Source of the DNA: Xanthobacter tagetidis
GTDB taxonomy: Bacteria; Pseudomonadota; Alphaproteobacteria; Rhizobiales; Xanthobacteraceae
DNA length: 64,000 bases
Direction of reading: 5' to 3'
Assembly: GCF_003667445.1 (NCBI RefSeq)
Contig: NZ_RCTF01000002.1
Coordinates: 62,001-126,000 of the forward strand
Shown here piece by piece: positions 59,587-64,000 of the stretch; the stretch's first letter is position 1; every line of letters starts with the position of its first letter. Both the position numbers and the translations under genes were made by a program. The notes under the pieces are model-generated. The model had not been told where the DNA came from. It saw nothing but the letters and a program-made list of their open reading frames with translations, and ran no database searches.

Positions 59587-60408
59587 TCAGCGCGCGGCGC
59601 CGGCCAGGAGCCGGGCGAGATGGACGGGAAGCACTTCGCGGCGATACCAGGCGCTGGCGATGGCGTCGGTCTCGGGGCGGGTGCCTTCGAGCGCCGCCTG
59701 CCGCGCCGCGGCGAGCGTCGCGGCGTCGAGCGCGCGGCCTTCGAGGGCGCGCTCGACGCCCTTGGCGCGCATGGGCGTCGGCGCCATGGCGCCATAGGCG
59801 ATGCGGGCCTGCGCCACCCGGCCGCCGGCGAGCGGCAGGTGAGCGGCGATGGAGAGCACGGCGATGCCCTTGGGCTTGACCCGGCTGATCTTGCGGAAAT
59901 GGAAATGCTGCGGGTTCTGCGGCCGCGGCACCTGAAGCGCCGTCACCATGCCCTGGCTGCCCCGCTCGCGCGCCGCGAGGAATTCCTCCAGCGGCACCGG
60001 GCGGCCCGCGCCATAGCCCGACTGCACCACCACCAGAGCATCCAGCGCCAGGAGCGCGGTGGTGAAGTCGCCATAGGGCATGGGCGCGAAGAGGTTGCCG
60101 CCGATGGTCGCCATGTTGCGCACCGCCGGCCCGCCGATGGCGCGGGCCGCGCCGTGCAGGAAGGCGAGTTCGGGCCGCGCCAGCACCATCGCCATGGTCA
60201 CGCCGGCCCCCAGCTCCAGGCGCGCGCCGGAGAGCGACATCTGCGTCAGCGCGGGATCGGTGACGCGCACCAGCGTGCCGTCGGTGAGCCGCCCCTCGTT
60301 CACGTCGCGCATCACCAGCGTTCCGCCGCCGACGAGCAGCGCCTGGCGGTCGCCGGAGAGGATGCCGGCGGCTTCGGCAAGGCTGGCGCAGGTTCGCACG
60401 TCGAGCAT
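59587..60408 (-). CDS. molybdenum hydroxylase FAD-binding subunit
   Basis: A 273-residue CoxM-type subunit. The FAD domain has LVGGGTLVMRDVNEG and the MATIGGNLFAPMPYGD loop, and the C-terminal CODH_flav_C domain includes FHFRKISRVKPKGIAVLSIAA. It carries electrons to the final acceptor, here probably a quinone or cytochrome rather than NAD+, since no NAD domain is seen. ATG 60408 has GAGGA eight bases upstream and lies 1 nt past the upstream stop. Confidence 0.92.
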   Translation of the reverse strand: MLDVRTCASLAEAAGILSGDRQALLVGGGTLVMRDVNEGRLTDGTLVRVTDPALTQMSLSGARLELGAGVTMAMVLARPELAFLHGAARAIGGPAVRNMATIGGNLFAPMPYGDFTTALLALDALVVVQSGYGAGRPVPLEEFLAARERGSQGMVTALQVPRPQNPQHFHFRKISRVKPKGIAVLSIAAHLPLAGGRVAQARIAYGAMAPTPMRAKGVERALEGRALDAATLAAARQAALEGTRPETDAIASAWYRREVLPVHLARLLAGAAR

Positions 60409-60409
60409 G

Positions 60410-60862
60410 TCAGGCGTCCTCACGCGTGAGTTCGGGCAGCAGCCGCACCGCCTCGATGCCGTTGGTGTAGACCTCGTCGCCGACGATCCGCGCCAGTTCC
60501 GCCTCGCGCCCGGGCGGCGTCGTGAAGCGGCTCTCCCAGTGCCAGAAGCTGCGGTTGCCGTCGGTGACGGGAAGCAGCCGCACGTGGGCGACGTAGTTGA
60601 ACAGCGGGATCGGCGTATCGAGCAGGCAGTAGCTGAAGGTCATTTCGAGGTCAGAGAGGGTCAGCAGCTGCTCGCGCAGCTCGCTGCCGTCCCGAAGGAC
60701 GAAGCGGCGCACGCAGCCGACGCGGTCGGACGGCTGGGCGCGCTCGATGTGGCTGCGGGCGACGATCGGGTGCCAGCGGTCGTGGCCGTTGAAGTCGCGC
60801 AGCACAGCCCAGAGCCGGTCCACCTGCGCGTCGATGATGGTGCTGCGGACCACGTGGGGCAT
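60410..60862 (-). CDS. SRPBCC-family protein, copy 1 (CoxG-position)
   Basis: A 150-residue START/SRPBCC hydrophobic-cavity protein: VDRLWAVLRDFNGHDRWHPIV, DRVGCVRRFVLRDG and LREQLLTLSD are recognisable. It has no membrane anchor. It is clearly paralogous to the next gene. In cox clusters, CoxG SRPBCC proteins connect the molybdenum enzyme to the membrane, recently linked to quinone delivery; a similar role is inferred. GGAGG precedes ATG 60862, with the FAD-subunit gene starting at the stop. Confidence 0.8.
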   Translation of the reverse strand: MPHVVRSTIIDAQVDRLWAVLRDFNGHDRWHPIVARSHIERAQPSDRVGCVRRFVLRDGSELREQLLTLSDLEMTFSYCLLDTPIPLFNYVAHVRLLPVTDGNRSFWHWESRFTTPPGREAELARIVGDEVYTNGIEAVRLLPELTREDA

Positions 60863-60866
60863 GGCC

Positions 60867-61304
60867 TCACCCTCCGAATGCGCGCTTGAGTGCGTCGAAT
60901 CCGCCCTGGAACACATTCGCGCCGATGCCGCCGACCAGCTCCGCCTCGCGCTCGGGCGCGCAGTCGAAGTCCGCGGACCACTCGATGAAGGTCCGTTCCT
61001 GGTCGGTGATGGGGGTGAGCCGCAGCGTCGCCACGTAATTGGTGAGCGGCATGGGTGAATCGAGGATCGAGTAGGTGCAGAACATGTCGTAGTCGGACAG
61101 GCCCAGCAGCTGCTCGCGCAGCCGGTCGCCGTTGCGCAGCGCGAAGGCGCGGATGCAGCCGACCTTGTCCGCCGGCTCGCCGTTCTCGATGCGGCTCTCG
61201 GCGATGGCCGGGTGCCAGTTGGGCAGGCCGTTGAAGTCCCGCACGCGGGCCCAGACCCGGGCCGCGGGAGCGGAGATGACGGAGGAGACGTAGACGCGGG
61301 CCAT
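60867..61304 (-). CDS. SRPBCC-family protein, copy 2
   Basis: A 145-residue paralogue of the preceding entry: VWARVRDFNGLPNWHPAI, KVGCIRAFALRNGDRLREQLLGLSDYDM and PMPLTNYVATLRLTPITDQE align without gaps for most of the length. A tandem duplication is likely, and the two copies may form a heterodimer or bind different hydrophobic ligands. GAGGAAG precedes the ATG. It lies 4 nt before copy 1. Confidence 0.82.
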   Translation of the reverse strand: MARVYVSSVISAPAARVWARVRDFNGLPNWHPAIAESRIENGEPADKVGCIRAFALRNGDRLREQLLGLSDYDMFCTYSILDSPMPLTNYVATLRLTPITDQERTFIEWSADFDCAPEREAELVGGIGANVFQGGFDALKRAFGG

Positions 61305-61316
61305 GTCGCTTCCTCC

Positions 61317-64000
61317 TCAAGCCTTCTCGGCGGGGCCGGAGCCGCCGCCCGATCCGCTGCCCGATCCGCCACCCTTGCCGTCCGGCCCCTTCGCCTCCGG
61401 CTTGCCTTTGCCCGAGCCGCCGCCGCCCTCGCGCGGTGCGGCATCCTTGGCGACGCGCTGCATGTCGGAGGCTTCGCGCATGAGCCCGCCCATCTTGGCG
61501 AGGTTGCCGCCCTCGATGCCGATCTCCTTCAGCACCTGGTCGATCATGGGCGCCTGCACCCGGTAGCGCAGCGCGCTCTCGATCACCTCGTCGGTGGGCG
61601 AGCGCGCGGCGCCGCCCGCGCCGCCGCCCATTCCCGCCAGCCCGTCCACATGCAGGATGCGGATGCCCTCGATCTTCTCCATGGGCTTCACGCTCTCGCG
61701 CACGATGCCCTCGATCCGGTCCAGCAGCCGGCGCCGGAACAGGCCGTAGCGGGCGCCGTCGGAGAGCACGTTCTCCGCCTCGTAGAGCAGCTTCTGCGCC
61801 TCGGCCTCGACGGCGCGCCGCACCTTCTCCGCCTCGGCGGCGATGCGGGTCTCGTCCGCGACCTTCTCGGCGAGCATCACCTCCACGGTGCGGCGACGCT
61901 TGGCGCCCTCGCTCTCGCGGATGGTCTTCACCCGCTCCTCGGCCTCCACCGCCTTGGCGCGCGCGATCTCGGCATTGGCCTGGGCGGCGGATTCCTCCAG
62001 CGACTTGGCGTAGAGCGCGATCGCCTTGTCCATCGCGGCGGCCTCCACCTCGCGCTCGCGTTCGATCTCCAGCTTGCGCAGCTCGCGCTGGCGGCCGACG
62101 CGGGCTTCGTCCAGGCCGCGGTCGGAGGAGATGCGGGCGCGCTCCACGTCCTCGTTGGAGGCGATCTGCGCCTCCTGGAGCGACTGGTTGCGGGCGATCT
62201 CCAATTGCTCCAGCGCCTGCCGGCGGTCGATGCGGGCCGCCTCAAGCGCCTGTTCGCGCTGGATGTCCACGGTCTCGACCTGCTGGCGCGCCGTGATCTC
62301 CGCCTGCCGCAGCTCGCGGTCGGCGCCGGTGCGCTCCACCCGCTTGGCGGCGAGGGCGATGGCGCGCTCTTCTTCCGCCACCTCGATGGCCTTCTTCTGG
62401 GTGATCTGGAGCAGCTCGCGGGTCTTGGTGGAGTTGATGCGCTCCTCTTCGAGCTTCAGTTCCGTGGCAATGCGCTGGCGCTCCACCGTATCGCGGCGGT
62501 CGAGTTCAGCGGCGTCGAGATCGGCATTGCGCTTGATCTCCAGCGCCTTGGTGGCGAGCTCCGCGGCGATGCGCTCGGCGGCGAGCGCCTTCTCCTGGGC
62601 GATGCGCGCGGCCTCGGTGGCCTCGCGGGCGGAAATCTCGGCGGCGTCGATCGCCTTGTTGCGGGCGATCTCCAGGCTGCGCACCGCCTCGTCGCGCTGG
62701 ATGCGCTCGGTGGAGACGGTCTTCTCCTGGGAGATGCGCGCCTTCTCGACCGCCTCGCGGGCGGCGATCTCGGCGGACTCCACGGTCTCCGTGCGGCCGA
62801 TCTCCAGGAGGCGGGTGCGCTGCTCCAGGCCGATGCGCTCGGCGGTGACGGCGTCCTCCTGGGCGATGCGCGCCTTCTCGATGGCCTCCCGGGCGGCGAT
62901 CTCCGCCTCGTCCAGCGCCCTGTTGCGGGAGATCTGGAGGGCGCGCACGCGCTCCTCCTGGGCGATGCGGGACGATTCCACCGCCTCGCGCGCCGCGATG
63001 TCCTGCTGCTCCAGGATGCGGGTGCGCTCAATCTCGTGGTTGCGCACCTCCTGCTCGCGGGCGATGCGCTCGGCGCTCACCGCCGCCTCCTGGAGGATGC
63101 GGGCGCGCTCGGTCGATTCGCGGGCGGCGATCTCGGCCGCCTCCAGTACCTTGGCGCGCTCGATCTCCTGCTGGCGGATCAGGCGCTCGGAGGCGATGCG
63201 GGCGGCGTTGATGGCCTCCTCGTTGGCGATGCGGGCCTTCTCCACCTGCTCGCGGGCGGCGATCTCGGCTTCCTCCACGGCCCGGGTGCGCTCGATCTCC
63301 CGGTGGCGGATGTCCCGCTCGGAGGCGATGCGCGCCTCGCTGATGGCCCGCTCATTGGAGATGCGGGACTTCTCGATCTCCTCGCGGGAGAGGATGAGCG
63401 CCTGCTCGGCCTCGGTATCGCGCGAGGCGCGTTCGCGGGCGACCTCGGCGCGCTGGACCGCGCGCTTGATCTCGATGTCGCGCTGCTGCTCCAGGCGCGC
63501 CGCCTCGCTCTCGCGCTCGATGTCGAGGGCCTGCCGCTCGGCTTCCAGGTTGCGGGTGCGGATGCGGATCATCGAATCCTGCTCGATGTCGTTGCGCAGC
63601 TTCCGCTTGTCCTCGATCTCCTCGATGATCCGCGTCAGGCCTTCCGCATCGAAGCGGTTGGAGGGGTTGAAGAATTGCAGGTCGGTCTGGTCCAGGTCGG
63701 TGAGCGCGACCGATTCCAGGATCAGGCCGTTCTGGTCGAGCGCCTCGGCGGCCGCCTCCTTCACGCGCCTCACATAAGTTCCGCGCTTCTCGTGCATCTC
63801 CTCCATGGTCATCTCGGAGGCGACGGTGCGCAGAGCCGAGATGAACTTGCCGGAGAGCAGGGCGTTGAGCTGGTCCGGCTGGAGCGTGCGGCGGCCGAGG
63901 GTGGCGGCGGCGATGGCGACCGCCTCCCTCTCCGGCTTCACGCGGACGTAGAACTCGGCGTCGATGTCCACCCGCATGCGGTCGCGGGTGATGAGCGCGT
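61317..64000 (-). CDS. flotillin/SPFH-like protein with long coiled coil (N-terminus beyond window)
   Basis: About 894 residues are visible; the frame runs off the right edge. The start of the visible part, LITRDRMRVDIDAEFYVRVKPE, is the strand of an SPFH (Band 7/flotillin) domain, continuing to about residue 118 with EMTMEEMHEKRGTYVR and ILESVALTDLDQTDLQFFNPSNRFDAEGL. A coiled coil of about 600 residues follows, with a central run of 44-residue units (62430-63320). The end is a flotillin-type C-terminus and a Gly/Ser-rich tail ending GPAEKA. Flotillins form membrane scaffolds. Being first in this run, it may organise the molybdenum enzyme at the membrane (inference). Confidence 0.85.
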   Translation of the reverse strand, partial: ALITRDRMRVDIDAEFYVRVKPEREAVAIAAATLGRRTLQPDQLNALLSGKFISALRTVASEMTMEEMHEKRGTYVRRVKEAAAEALDQNGLILESVALTDLDQTDLQFFNPSNRFDAEGLTRIIEEIEDKRKLRNDIEQDSMIRIRTRNLEAERQALDIERESEAARLEQQRDIEIKRAVQRAEVARERASRDTEAEQALILSREEIEKSRISNERAISEARIASERDIRHREIERTRAVEEAEIAAREQVEKARIANEEAINAARIASERLIRQQEIERAKVLEAAEIAARESTERARILQEAAVSAERIAREQEVRNHEIERTRILEQQDIAAREAVESSRIAQEERVRALQISRNRALDEAEIAAREAIEKARIAQEDAVTAERIGLEQRTRLLEIGRTETVESAEIAAREAVEKARISQEKTVSTERIQRDEAVRSLEIARNKAIDAAEISAREATEAARIAQEKALAAERIAAELATKALEIKRNADLDAAELDRRDTVERQRIATELKLEEERINSTKTRELLQITQKKAIEVAEEERAIALAAKRVERTGADRELRQAEITARQQVETVDIQREQALEAARIDRRQALEQLEIARNQSLQEAQIASNEDVERARISSDRGLDEARVGRQRELRKLEIEREREVEAAAMDKAIALYAKSLEESAAQANAEIARAKAVEAEERVKTIRESEGAKRRRTVEVMLAEKVADETRIAAEAEKVRRAVEAEAQKLLYEAENVLSDGARYGLFRRRLLDRIEGIVRESVKPMEKIEGIRILHVDGLAGMGGGAGGAARSPTDEVIESALRYRVQAPMIDQVLKEIGIEGGNLAKMGGLMREASDMQRVAKDAAPREGGGGSGKGKPEAKGPDGKGGGSGSGSGGGSGPAEKA
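62430..63320 (-). repeat. seven tandem 44-residue (132-bp) coiled-coil units, one shortened by 11
   Basis: In the flotillin-like protein the unit E-x-x-x-R-x-x-E-I-x-R, then x-AEIAARE-x, then x-x-ARI-x-Q-E recurs seven times. Six copies are 44 residues and the third is 33, exactly 11 shorter, so the repeat respects an 11-residue (hendecad) period. Units begin at codons 220, 264, 308, 341, 385, 429 and 473 counted from the Met at 63977. Confidence 0.8.

Noticed and set aside
54292..60862. Aerobic CO dehydrogenase (coxMSLDEG)
   Set aside because: Accessory genes match, but the large subunit has AMRGFG rather than the Cys-containing CO-dehydrogenase active-site loop, and it is split.
62430..63320. 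CRISPR or tandem satellite
   Set aside because: The 132-bp units diverge at third positions and conserve protein sequence, so this is a coding repeat.

Overview
The window is GC-rich throughout, with long codon-biased genes, GTG and TTG starts, EcfG-type (GGAAC...GTT) promoter motifs, HWE-family histidine kinase architecture, an OpgGH glucan operon and many small Rhizobiales-type stress proteins. This points to an alphaproteobacterium of the Hyphomicrobiales, possibly near Xanthobacteraceae. The genus is inference. I see no insertion sequence, phage gene, CRISPR array or replication origin; it reads as ordinary chromosome carrying several accessory metabolic clusters.

Layout. 1-3.7 kb: a NitT/TauT-type ABC importer (permease, ATPase, Tat-exported binding protein, cut by the left edge) divergent from a TrmB-like regulator, with two matched 7-6-7 operator-like sites between them. 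3.8-9.9 kb: a stress island (DUF892 ferritin-like protein, small membrane protein, glycosyltransferase plus glycogen-debranching-type enzyme, low-affinity-iron-permease-family protein), several genes preceded by EcfG-like promoters. 9.9-16.5 kb: opgG-opgH, a transglutaminase-like protein, an N-formylglutamate-amidohydrolase-family protein, two small proteins and a cold-shock protein. 17-20 kb: a 977-residue autotransporter, then a tRNA with anticodon CAU. 20.4-25.6 kb: SIMPL protein, Nudix hydrolase with a histone-H1-like Lys/Ala tail, DUF2189 membrane protein, and a glutaminase-STAS-cNMP three-domain protein. 25.7-29.1 kb: a putative molybdenum-responsive module (LysR, ModE DNA-binding domain without molbindin, DUF2325, DUF2478) with two ModE-box-like operators. 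29.1-38 kb: a nuclease-family gene remnant, serA, an acyl-CoA dehydrogenase/MaoC pair, an Hsp70-like protein, PhnA-domain protein, alpha/beta hydrolase and a thiamine-pyrophosphate enzyme. 38-46 kb: a sensory cassette (triple-receiver hybrid kinase, CheR, receiver-PAS-HWE kinase-receiver) and a cardiolipin-synthase-like phospholipase D.

45.7-64 kb is catabolic and the most unusual part. A TRAP transporter with a GguC/AraD1-type FAA-fold enzyme lies divergent to a GbpR-like LysR regulator. Convergent to that regulator is a tightly packed minus-strand run of twelve genes: a flotillin/SPFH-like protein with a long 11-residue-periodic coiled coil (entering from the right edge), two tandem SRPBCC proteins, the FAD and 2Fe-2S subunits of a molybdenum hydroxylase, its large subunit split into two genes, CoxD- and CoxE-type maturation proteins, an amidohydrolase, an MBL-fold lactonase-like enzyme, and an SMP-30/isochorismatase fusion. 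The inferred picture is uptake of an organic acid or sugar-derived compound by TRAP, hydroxylation or oxidation by the molybdenum enzyme, and ring or lactone opening by the three hydrolases. The substrate cannot be read from sequence alone.

Feature starts were chosen by Shine-Dalgarno placement and family N-termini. Functions rest on motif recognition, not on database searches.
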